Source: Diphasiastrum complanatum (lineage: Eukaryota > Streptophyta > Lycopodiopsida > Lycopodiales > Lycopodiaceae). Taken from it: 60,000 nt of DNA. Position 1 is the stretch's first letter; every line of letters starts with the position of its first letter. Below are positions 34,044-44,836 of this stretch, piece after piece. The DNA lies in NCBI GenBank assembly GCA_029204225.1, contig CM055092.1:46567486-46627485 (forward strand), in the 5' to 3' direction. The notes under the pieces were generated by a model. The model ran no database searches. It was not told the DNA's origin and saw only the letters and a list, made by a program, of their open reading frames with translations. A program made the position numbers and the translations under genes.

Positions 34044-34405
34044 GGTACTCATCCAGACGTACGACAAAAATGACATTTCTGAGGCTTAAGGGAGCCGTAA
34101 GTACCTTTTTCTTTCATGTTAATAAAGTAAGCCGCATTTTTCATCAAGGTGTGAGCTTCAGTCTAATGTCTAACTGCAACAGCTTTATACAAGTTTTACG
34201 TAAGTGAACTAGATCCACACTTTTCCTATGCTGGGTGCAAACACAATGTTTTTACTTCTCTTTACAGTTGGTCTCCTTTGGCCGGTGAATGTGAATCAAG
34301 CCCGTGCCCTTGTATATGTGAATAAAGTCTGGCCGGTGAATTAAGCCCGTGCCATGAGTCTTAGGTTCTAGTTTGGCCCTGATGAGGACATCAACTTTCT
34401 CAAAC

Positions 34406-34985
34406 GAGGGGAGGATGACCTGGCGACTGGATTCCTGGCGCTGGTTGAGCTGCCCAAGTTTTTGTCTGTCGGACTCCCCCTATAGTTCTGTTGCTCCCTC
34501 TACCAGCATGAGCCAGGCACAATGCCCAACACGTGTTGGTGGGCCCGAGACCGGTCAGTCTATGTATGAATGTAACCTCTTCTAGATTTAATAAAATTGA
34601 TCCTTGGGGATGATTACCATTTCGGTTTCGCCTCCAGTACTGGTCCAAGTGGAAGGACCCTTACTACAACCTTTTTGCGTCGCCGGCGCCTAAGGGTCCA
34701 CGTCACCGACGTGTGGCTTGCCGCTATGCCAATTGGTCAGTTTGGCGACCACTATGCCTTGGGTTTCATGTGTGGCTTGTCTTTGCCTTTGGCTGCCTTT
34801 TGGGGACGGATTCTGAGTTGGCTTTCGGGTTGGTTGGGATTCCAGTTTTATTAAGTCTGAATGAATAAGCTTGTTACATTTCTGAGTTGGGTTTTATCTA
34901 AGTGCATGATGGATGAATGTTAGCCTTAAGCGCGTGTTGGGGAAACCGCTCAAGTCCCAGCGCCCTTTGAGGCACCAGCGCAACA
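34406..34985 (+). repeat. polypurine tract and 3' LTR
   Basis: GAGGGGAGGA (34406-34415) is followed by the 570-bp LTR TGACCTGG...GCGCAACA (34416-34985). Confidence 0.8.
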
Positions 34986-34990
34986 ACCAC

Positions 34991-35307
34991 CCACCCACGT
35001 GACCACAGACACGGAACCATCATGCACCGAGCAGAAAAACGCCAAAGAGAAAACAACCAGCTGAATGAACCTAAGACATAAAAAATAGAGGAAATATGCA
35101 CTAGGACATACAAAACGAAAACACAAGAGAAAAGAACCCATAAGCAATAAGAAAAGCCCCGCACTAAACAAGGAAGCAGCACAGAAAAAATCCAAGAAGC
35201 ATGTACCTTAGACACCATAATATCACCAGCTCAATGCAAACGCATAAAATCTACATCAAACAACCTCAGATAAATACTAACAAGCCAAGACGAAACCAGA
35301 AAAATGC
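34991..35307. other. A-rich flank, nothing recognised
   Basis: Sequence between two Gypsy-type elements, similar in texture to 30700-31060. The minus-strand frames are low-complexity. Confidence 0.4.
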
Positions 35308-38300
35308 ATCATCTGACTTACCTTTCCAACGTATCAGATATTCAGAAATCAAACGATTTCTCAACTGATGTCGTCGAGTATCCATGATCCTTTCCGGTTC
35401 ATAGGTTACAAAAAGCAGTCAAATCCTCCAATAGCACTAGATCATCTGTGGGAATCAGGTCATCTTTTCCACCAAGTCATTCCTTTAAACGACTAACATG
35501 GAATACCGGATGACCATTAGTTCCAACATGGAGTTCTAGTCTATATGCAGTCCTACCAATCTTGTTAAGAATTTTGAAAAGACCGCTAAAACGTGGAGAT
35601 AACTTTGGACATTTCCCTGTTCGTAGTGTCTTAGAGTCTTTTGGGATTCTAAGATACACCCAATCACGGACCTCAAATTCTCGAGGAGCGCAGCTTCGGT
35701 TGGCATAGAATTAGGCTCTCGATCTTGAGCCGATCTAATGCTTTCCCTAGCCACCTGCAACATTTCCTGCATATCATGCAAAAAATCCACTGCAGCTTGA
35801 ACCTTGAGGCCTTTGAGTCCAACGAAGATAGGGAAACGAGGCTGAAAGCCATACAAGAGCATAAAAGGACTAAAACCAGTGGCATTATGCTTCATACTAT
35901 TGTATGCGAACTCAACCATTGGGAGGTACTTTTTCCAATCTGATTGTCGCCTGGAAATATATGCGAGAAGCATATCTTCCATCGATTGGTTGACACGTTC
36001 GGTCTAACCATCGGTTTCTGGGTGATTCGTAGACGATAGACTTAAAATAGTTTCTAGTCTTTCAAATACCCCCTGCCATAACTTGCCAGTGAATTTGGAA
36101 TCACGATCACTAGTAATATTGTTCGGCAACCCATACAACCTGAACAACTTTTCTTCGAAGAGTTGAGCAAGTTTTGAAGCTTTGAAAGTAATTTTTGTTG
36201 GAGTAAATTGCTCCATCTTGGTAAGCCTGTCAACTACTACCCAAATGACATCGTGACCCTTCCCAGACTTGGGAAGTCTGACCACAAAATCCATGGAAAT
36301 ACTTTTCCATTTATTGCTGGGAATTTCCAACGGATGTAACAGACCAGTCTTTCTACTTTATTTACTTGGCATTGTTCACACTTTTAAACATATGCCTCGA
36401 CATGACCTTTCATTTTTGGCCAAAATAATTTTCTCTTAACAAGGTCAAGTGTCCTCTGTATATTAGGGCGTCCCGCGCTGGGGCTATCATGGCACTTGTG
36501 CAGGATTTGGGCCCTTATGTCCGTGAAATCTGGCACACAAACTTTTCCTCATTGGAAAAGTAAATCATTCCGAATGGAATAATCATCAAGTATATTCTCT
36601 TCGCGAGATTTCTTGGAATCTTGCTTTCCAAGTTTATTTATCAAAATAGAGCTTCATACCAAGACTTCTTGCAAAATATGACCAAAAAACTCATCGGTCC
36701 GACAAAGATCTCGCAGAGAAAGATACAACTCGGATTGGAACTCAGCAAAGCATAACTGATTAACCTCTCCAATCTGGCTTAAAGCACCAGTGACACAATT
36801 CGACGTACCTCGACGGTACTTAATGTCGAATTCGAACTCCTGAATGAGTTTCGACCAACGGGCCTTACAACCCCTAAGTTCCAAGGCATGCAAATTTACT
36901 TAAGGGACTCATGATCTGTCATAACCACAAATTTAAATCCGTACAAATAATGTCGTATGTCGTTCATCATCTGTTGGAAGGTTGCCGGGGCATTAGTTAG
37001 ACCAAAGGGTAAAATTAAAAATTTGTAATGGCCATACCTAGAACGAAAACCAGTTTTGGAAACATCCCACTCGTGTATTCTAATTTGATGGTATCTCGAC
37101 CTAAGGTCCAATTTGGTGATATACTTAGCACCATTCAATCCGAGGTAAGGGATAATGGTTCTTAATTGACATTTTATTAAGCTTTTTGTAATCGACACAT
37201 AGACGAATACCGTCGTCTTTCTTGCCGGTTAACAAAACAGGAGCTCCCCAAGGGGATTTACTAGGTCTAATATGACTCTTACGTTACAACAACTTCATGT
37301 TCTTCCGTTGGGCTCATCTTGTAAGAAAAAAACGATACAGGAGAGCTGTAAGGAAAAAGATCTATATGATGGTCTACTCCTCGTAAGGGGGAAAGACCCT
37401 CATGCAACTGCTCAGGAACTATATCATTATATTCCTCCCTAAGTCTCTTAAAGATTTTGCCCTCAGGCGAAGATTCTAAATTATCATCAGAAAAAGACAA
37501 CGCTTTAGGAAAAAATGATACATCAACATTGAAATTATGAGTACTAAAAGCATATATGTATGATTGATTTTTCAAATAACATAAATACGAATGATACTCA
37601 GAATCCAAAATATATTGATTAGCTTCATAAGCAGTTACAAAAGGTAAATGAGGCTCATCGCCTTCAAGACAAACCAACGAGTCATTATGCAAGAAAGAAA
37701 TACTATGAGAAACATAATCTTTCTTCAAGGTGTCATTCCTAGCATAATATCACTCTTTACCTAGGATTAAATCCACTTTATCAAGATTCATAACATGAAA
37801 AGATAAACTATCTACATAGTTTTGAATCCTCAATGGCACATGAGGGACAAAGTGGTCCCAGATCTGCTGCTCCCCACCAGCTGTCATCCTAACCATGTAC
37901 TTGTGGTCAGGTGCGGTTGCCAACTACAACTTCTGCACCAACTTAACATTAATAAAATTATGCGTAGAACCGTCATAAAAAAGAACACTCACGGATTGGC
38001 TACCTACGAACCCACTCTTACGAATGAGGTCGCGAGGTCCAAAAATCGCAATGTCAAAACAACAATTCATACAAACTATTTCATCTTTAAAAGATACATC
38101 AATGCAAGAAATAGAAGAATTACTTGGTGCCTTAAAGGAGCAGCCACCCTTCTTTTGTCTCTTTGGACAGTCTTCGGAAAGGTGCTCCTTCTCCATACAG
38201 GAGAAACACAACTTGTCGCTTTTGGCCTTCTCAAAGTTAGCTCTCTCCAACCGAGGGCGTTTCTTTTCTTTCCCGAAGGGGAAACTTCGTCGACCACTCG

Positions 38301-39125
38301 CTCCTTGCCCTTTTTGAAAGGAGGGCTCGTAGAGGGTTTGTCTTTGGATTCAGGCTTTTACTACTCTTTGCGGGTTATAGTGTGCGTATCATAAAAAATC
38401 CGAACGAAACGCACGACATCCTCTAAGGATTGTGGTTGATTACGGCGAACCTCCAACTGATATTCCTTGGGCAAGCCCAATATGAAATGTAGCTTAAAGA
38501 GCACTTCGTCTATGCAATTAAGAAATTGCGAAGCAGCCTCATGGAAGTATTGCAGATAGATGTCCAAGGGCTTCGTCCTCATTTGCAACGTGGCAAATCG
38601 ACGATAATATTCAAAATCGTCAAGGATGGGCATAAAGGTAGTCTTAAAGGCTACTTGGAAGTCATCCCAAGTAGTTGGGACCCTAGCTCGATCTTTAAGA
38701 TCCTGCTACCATGAGTACGCTTTACCGCGTAAAAACATGATGGCCGTCAAAATATACGAGCTATTTGGTAGATCGTGCATGGAAAAATGCGACGTCCATC
38801 GATCCAACCAGCCAAGACAACATCTTGGTGTCTGTTTTTTTTTCTCTCCGGTGAAAAATTCCAGAGTAAACATCGAGTTGAGGAGAGCTTGTCGAGATTG
38901 GGACATAGCTCGAATTTCGGCCTCCGCACGTTCATGTTCAGACCGCATGTCAATAATTTGTTGCTGCAACAAATTAATTGAACGTGTTATATTTTCCATA
39001 TCAGTCCCAATGGGAGTTTGAGCTCGTGTCTCTTCCATAGAGATGTCCATGGAAAAAGCAGTATGTAGGAACAAGCTTGAGGAAAAAAGGAAAACCACGG
39101 TATAAAAACTATCAAAAACTAACAA
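35308..39125 (-). pseudogene. chromodomain Gypsy polyprotein relic
   Basis: Right to left: gag N-terminus (MDISMEETRAQTP); gag core (FEYYRRFATLQMRTKPLDIY, LGLPKEYQLEV); CCHC knuckle (CFSCMEKEHLSEDC); protease remnant (STHNFIN); pre-RT region 37279-37728; RT (YITKLDLRSRYHQIRI, LPFGLTNAPATFQ) cut after MMND and joined to RNase H (VMTDHESLK), so the YVDD block is missing; RNase H end (ARWSKLIQEFEFDIKYRRGT); integrase (SISMDFVVRLPKS, NNITSDRDSKF). There is an in-frame stop at 36004, where NHPETDGQTERVNQ is expected. Last come the integrase C-terminus (NGHPVFHVSRLKE) and a chromodomain (YEPERIMDTRRHQLRNR, EYLIRWKGKSDDA). The chromodomain is truncated at about 35308. Several other frameshifts occur. 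This is a dead chromovirus-type element. Confidence 0.9.
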
Positions 39126-40392
39126 CTAAAGAAAAAGGCCTCAAGAAACAAACAAGCTTGAGAACTCAAAAATTCTACAAGCAACTATGAGAATGGGGTA
39201 GAGGAAGGTGAACGTACCTCCTTTACCCCCTCCCCAAAGCTACTCTCCAACCTCATGCAAAAAGGATAGGTGGGCCCAAGAAAAGGCCCCATTTTTCCCT
39301 TCTAGCTTCTACTTACCATGTGGGGCCACCATATGGTGCCACATGGCCCATGGACCCCAAAGGATTATAAAATCTAACTAAGGCCCCTTCTCCCACCTCC
39401 AACACCAACGTACTACAGCTCCTCTCCTACCTTGAGATATCTGCAGATACAGAGGAGGAGGACCAGAGAAGTACAAACCTTGAAAGGACAGCCAATCCAA
39501 GTCCAAGTTTTGGCTTTACTTCAATCTTTTAACAAGATTTAGTTCAACTTTGAAGTATATTGTTTATAAGTTACATAAGATTTACATCTTAGAATTTACC
39601 TTTTGAACTAAACTTTCAATTTCAGATAAATCAAACTTTGATTTAAAAGTTTCATGATAATAGGCTTATTGAGTGTGGTCGTGGGGAAGCGTGCTGCCTC
39701 CCCTCCCCCTACCTGTCAAATCATGCAATAAATGGCTAGGGGAGGTATTAAACTCCCTCCCACTTGCATACACAAAAGGGCTAGAAAAGGCGCCGACCGC
39801 ATGCACTGCTTGCGCTATCTGTTGGTAGCACACTATCTGTAGGCCAGTCCTAAACAGCCTCACGCCCCCTTGGACGGATTCACTTGGGTACTATCAAGTA
39901 CAGCTCGATCTCCGAGATGGAGACGGACAGATCCGCTGATAGGCACTGCATGTATGACGGGCCAGAGGACACCAAGCCTCCCCCCCCCCTCTCCCTCCCT
40001 CCCTCCCTTTGTTTAGATAAACAAAAGTTTTAACTTTTCCAAAACAAAGGCTTATAAGGGGGATTTCATGAAAAAATCCTTACCATTCTTTAAACTTCAA
40101 GACTAAATTTCTAAGAAAGCTCATTAACTCAAAGTTTAAAATTACAAATACAACTATAAACTGAACTTCTACTCTTTCTTATACAAACCGGAAGCTTAAG
40201 GTTTGAATAAAGAAAAGGAAAATCATAGTGAATAGCTTGTTTAAGGGCAGACAAGCTTACAATCACCTACCAACCTTTATCCAAAATAAACTTGAACAAA
40301 GGTTAAAAATCAGATGCCACATTCTGTTAAAAGGAATAATAAAACCACAAAGGCATATAAGGGAACGTGTGCACCTTAAAGAGAATCGACGA
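39126..40392 (-). other. leader of the Gypsy element, with CCCT tract
   Basis: Untranslated region between the PBS and gag. It includes a (C)n/(CCCT)n tract at about 39979-40011. Confidence 0.5.
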
Positions 40393-40876
40393 CTCTGATA
40401 CCAACTGTTTACAACTCCCTAAGATCTTCGACTGCCTTGAAGGGTTCCGCACATCCCATACCAGTGATGATGCACCGTATCCACCCATCCATAGGGTCAC
40501 AACCGACCCACCCCCATGCATTGGAGCTATCGACATAGTCATGCCTAGTTGAGCCTCCTACAATCCCATACCATCAGCCATCACACTCGACTCTCCCTGG
40601 CACACATCTCCTGGCCTGGAGATACATCTTGGCTCATGCACGTGCTCTCCATCCATCAACTCTCGAGTAGACTGAGTGAATGGAAAGAGGGAATTCCCAC
40701 CACTATATAGACATAGCATAATGGGTCCCATCAAGCACGGTCCTGATGGTGACACGTGACCACTAGGATGGTGATGCGTGGCACCTAAACATGTCGATAA
40801 TGCTAGACTTGTGTCATGCCCTTTGCGAGGCCTTCACTGAAGGGCGTACCGTTATGGTACATAACACCATCCCACA
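40393..40876 (-). repeat. PBS and probable single 5' LTR of the Gypsy element
   Basis: The minus strand reads TGGTATCAGAG at 40393-40403, preceded two bases away by a TGTAAACA end (40406). I place the LTR at 40406-40876 because it starts TGTGGGATGG on the minus strand and contains a TATATAG motif near 40704. No second copy exists at the other end, so the outer boundary is inferred. Confidence 0.5.
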
Positions 40877-40969
40877 ATACTAAACCGCACGAGTTAGTAC
40901 AATGGAAAAGACACGTGTCATAGCTGAAAAAAGTCAATTGTTATCCATGTACAAAATCAGTCTGATCAC

Positions 40970-41765
40970 TGTTGGAGGGTTTGCGAATCCCAAGGAAACC
41001 CTAACCCTAGTTAATAAGTGAGAGAGATTTGGCACCCTACGTGTGTAAGTCCAACCCGATGATCACATAGTTATTTGATAATTAGAAAGTCAATAAAAGG
41101 ACTTTAGGTCTTTTTGTGAGACTTTTAATGTCGCAGGCCTAAATGTCAAGTTAGTCTCCCACCAAAATTGGTTCAAATTCAAATTCAAATTGGTTTCCTC
41201 CAATTTTTGAATGGGTTCCCACTCTTTTTTAAATTTAAATAGTTAGGGAGGTAGAAATGGACCAATAGGATTTTGAGGCCAGGGTTCTCCTCTCTACTAT
41301 AAATAGTGCCAAACTCGAGTTGCTCCTCAGGTTCATATCCTCATTTCAATACAAACAGATTTGTTCTCTTATGGAATGGATTTGTGAATGTCCTTGCTCT
41401 CTAACTCTTTCCTCCATCTCTCATGCTTTTGTCGTGTTTGTTAATTGTTGGATCTGAGTGTATTTGGAATTGCTATTTCTTATGCTTTTTGTGAGAGAGA
41501 AAATGAGAGAGAGAAAGAGTAAGCTATCTTTATTGTGGATCGTAGGAGTAATGGAGTAGTGTTAATGCTTAGGGTTAATGAATATTAGAGTTAAATGTGG
41601 ATCTTCCATTCATGCTGAAATCTGAGATATGCTATCGCTCTCATGGGAATGAACTTACGCGTGACAACTAACTTCATCTCCTTGATGCTAGATTGCTTGA
41701 ATCTTGGGTTGAGGATATAGGCTAGAAAAGAAACTCACTACAATTTTGGCGCCGTTGCCGGGGAG
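40970..41765 (+). mobile_element. LTR and PBS of an Athila/Tat-like retroelement
   Basis: An LTR-like segment starts TGTTGGAGGG (40970) and ends ACTCACTACA (41742), 773 bp. It carries a promoter-like CTATAAATAG at 41297-41306. Four bases downstream lies TGGCGCCGTTGCCGGGGA (41747-41764), the primer-binding site typical of plant Athila/Tat Gypsy elements (tRNA-Asp type, from memory). No gag, pol or second LTR follows, so this is a truncated remnant. Confidence 0.7.
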
Positions 41766-44700
41766 CTACGCCAATTTTTCAGTTTGCAGCATGTTTGTTA
41801 GATGGTTAACTTGCGTTAAGCATCTTGTCGTGGCATGAATAGTGTTAAAACTGCATTTAGGATTAGTTTGGAAGTGATCTTGCTTGATTTGAGTGGATCT
41901 TTTTGTTTGAAATCTAATTTGATTGAACAGGGATAGCTATTCATATCACCATTCTTAAGATCCATCTGGATCTGAGAAATCAAAAAAACAATAAAAATCG
42001 GTCAAATCTGCCAGATCTTGGTCAAAAGGAGGCAAAAATTGTCATAAGAGCTGATAACTTTTTGCCCTCTTTTAGGAAATGTTCGCCGAGTTGCAGGCAT
42101 TTTCGATTTTGATCACAGAACCTTCAGTTTGAAGGGCGAACATTCCTTCCCAGCAGTTTTCCAGAAACATCATATGAGTCAATGCAAGTCTGGTTTGAGT
42201 ATTCAAAACAAGTTTCTTTTACAAAAGCGAACGTCAAACCCTAATATGATGGGTTACCATTGCATAGTGAACTAGTTTTTCTTGCAAAAACTCTAAACCT
42301 TACCATATGTGCTTGAAAGCTCGTGGGTTTATAATGAGGAAGTGTTGCATATATGCAAAGTGAGGTTGAAAGGAATACTCGTAGGTAATTCAAATGCTCG
42401 AAATAGAAAAGCTAGGAAATCGTAGTTCGAAGTATGATATGTTACTATTGCGGAATGGTTATGACAAAGATATGATTTAGCATTGATTCTTTATCAAAGG
42501 AGTGTCATAAAGTTATGTAATTCGTTATGAAGCTATCATGCAAGTTACACACACAAGCAAATACACACACACACACACAAACACAAGGTAAAACTTCAAT
42601 AAAAAGCTCTAATCTCATATTAACTATACTAGAATGACATTTAAGTGCACCATACAACAATGAAGAATGATACACCCTTGCATATGACAGGATTTGAATA
42701 TTGATGCATACTTTTTGAACCATACTGAAAATAATGTCCAAACAATTGATCATATCCACGTATCCTCCTCTTCTATTGTCAAACTATGACACATGACATG
42801 ACCTTGAGACTTTCACTGCACCTTTCTTTGTGCATAACTTATTTTGTGATGTTAAAAAAAAGCACCAAACATATTTTGATTTCAATCAAAATTCAAACTG
42901 AATAAGCATAGAAAGGGAGAAAAAATTATATTCTGTCTCTAAGCATATCAGAAAACAACTACAGTAATTGCCAAAGGTAATGGAGAGCAAACTACTAATG
43001 TTTTGGAAAAAAATTGCAGCAGATTTTGCCACCATTTTCTTCAGAAAAAACATTCTCTTGCACAAAAAGTATTCTTTTGCACACGGCAACAATCGGAGTA
43101 AGGTCACGTGCTTCATGCATTCCATGGGGATTCTGTTCTTTTGCACATGATCCATAGATAAACGATCCATTGAGCTTTTATGTTAGATGTGATTTAAAGA
43201 TTCTTCACTTGGTAGCCATGAGCAGTCAGCTATATCCACTTTCTGTAAAAGCTACAAACTAGGACAGTTATAGATTGTGCAAAAAAAATTGATAAGCTAA
43301 TCAACTGTCTAACTTAAAAATAAGCAGAATCACAAAGTTTCAACATTGGAATTCTATATCTGCATGGGAAAGTGCACCACCATATTTAATCAGTCCTCCT
43401 GTGTAAGATGACCAACTCCATCTAATATCACTTGGTTGATGACATGTCGATTGCTCTTTGCAAAGTTCATGGCTTCTGAACTAGATAGATACTTGCCTGT
43501 GTCACACTACAGAACTATGGTGGGAACATTCCAGCTTGAGCAGCTGAAGGAAGCTTTGGGTAGAACAGTAGCAGCAAATACCAAGCTTCTATAGTTACGA
43601 AAAAAACATACAAAAGTCTGATAGAATTGAAAGAACTGCAGCTTTAGGAGGAAATGTGGAACGACAATCTTGCCCACAGTAGAGAAAACTAGAGCCAAGA
43701 TAAAATATTAAAATTATCGTCAAAACAAAAACTAGAGCAAAAGGATATCAAGCTCAAGCACACAATGAAAGACACATGGTGGAAATTTTTGATAGGATCA
43801 AATGATGCCAAATTCCAAGTGTCCTTGGACTTGGAATTAAACATGTTTGAGGATATGTTGCTATCCCACCCTTCAAGTTTACCCACTTGCTTAAGGGATT
43901 GATCATAGATGTGACACTTGTCTAGGTCTCCACCCATCTCATAGTTAGACTGCCATAATAAAGTCTACATCCACCATAGTACATTCAAACTAGCACCTCA
44001 AGGGTAGGAATAGGTAAAGCACCTTATATTTAATAGCTCTTATACATTGACTTGGGTTGGGCCTCAACATCTGATGAGAGAACAGGTCACTGTGGTTACC
44101 ATATCAGCCAAGGGCATTAGAAGGTTGGTAGGTGGTTAAGAGACTTTTGTGGATGCTCTCAAGGAAGCACCACCATTGGATGGTGGTGGGCTGATGACTG
44201 CCATATTTGCTTATATGCTCATCCCAATATGACATCATAACAAAGGGACATGTGATTGATTCACACAATGATAAGATAATCATTACATTCCAAGATTCTC
44301 TTATCCATTCTTTTTGCTTGCTTCAATTAATTGGAACTTACACGAGGAAGGATAACACCTACTTCTCTGTAAGGCAAAACTTTGTTCGGGACCAGATATA
44401 GTAATCCAACTTCATGTAAGGAACTTTACTTCATGTCTTTGATTTCAGCACACAACTCATAAGCTTATGTGATGTCTGTGATTTTGCCAACTGCAAGCAA
44501 TTATGATACTCTTACATAGCATAGCAAGAGCTGTCAATTTCCTCAAAATAGCTTAAGTTTTACTTAAGAAGTAATCATTGAGACATGATAAGAAAGAGTC
44601 ATGATTCGAACACTTTCAAATCATCGATCAATTGGTGATTCAAATTAGTATTCTGTAGCACCCTTTTCTGGAAAAATTTGATCTTCCTCAGGTTTTCTCC

Positions 44701-44836
44701 AAATTTGAAAACATTTAGGACATTTAGAACGATTCAATGGATTCAAATATAATGACTTAAGATGGAGAACTGACCATATTCAATAGAATGAACGACTTAA
44801 CAAATTTGAAAGCCCCAGAATTGTTCACTTTTGCAA
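41766..44836. other. intergenic; leader remnant, then nothing recognised
   Basis: The first few hundred bases may be leader of the Athila/Tat-like element. A short CA-rich tract lies at 42547-42587. No gene or structured repeat was seen. A short string CACCATTGGATGGTGGTGGG at about 44171-44190 resembles one at 16671-16688. Confidence 0.4.

Larger units (their letters stand above)
31069..34985 (+). mobile_element. non-autonomous Gypsy-type LTR element with chimeric left end
   Basis: Terminal TGTTG (31069) and CAACA (34985) form a 5-bp inverted end. They are flanked by the direct repeat ACCAC (31064-31068 and 34986-34990), which looks like a target duplication. A long direct repeat (31479-31961 and 34493-34985) forms most of the two LTRs, and PBS TGGTATCAGAGC follows the left one at 31964. 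The right LTR begins TGACCTGG at 34416 after the polypurine tract GAGGGGAGGA. In the left copy the matching first ~77 bases are inverted and extended outward by about 330 bp. The interior encodes gag/protease remnants only. Confidence 0.75.

Noticed and set aside
37822-38394. 190-codon plus-strand frame
   Set aside because: It is antisense to the recognisable gag/protease part of the minus-strand Gypsy element.
40996-41010. Telomere-like AAACCCTAACCCTAG
   Set aside because: Only about two repeat units, inside an LTR. No interstitial telomeric array.
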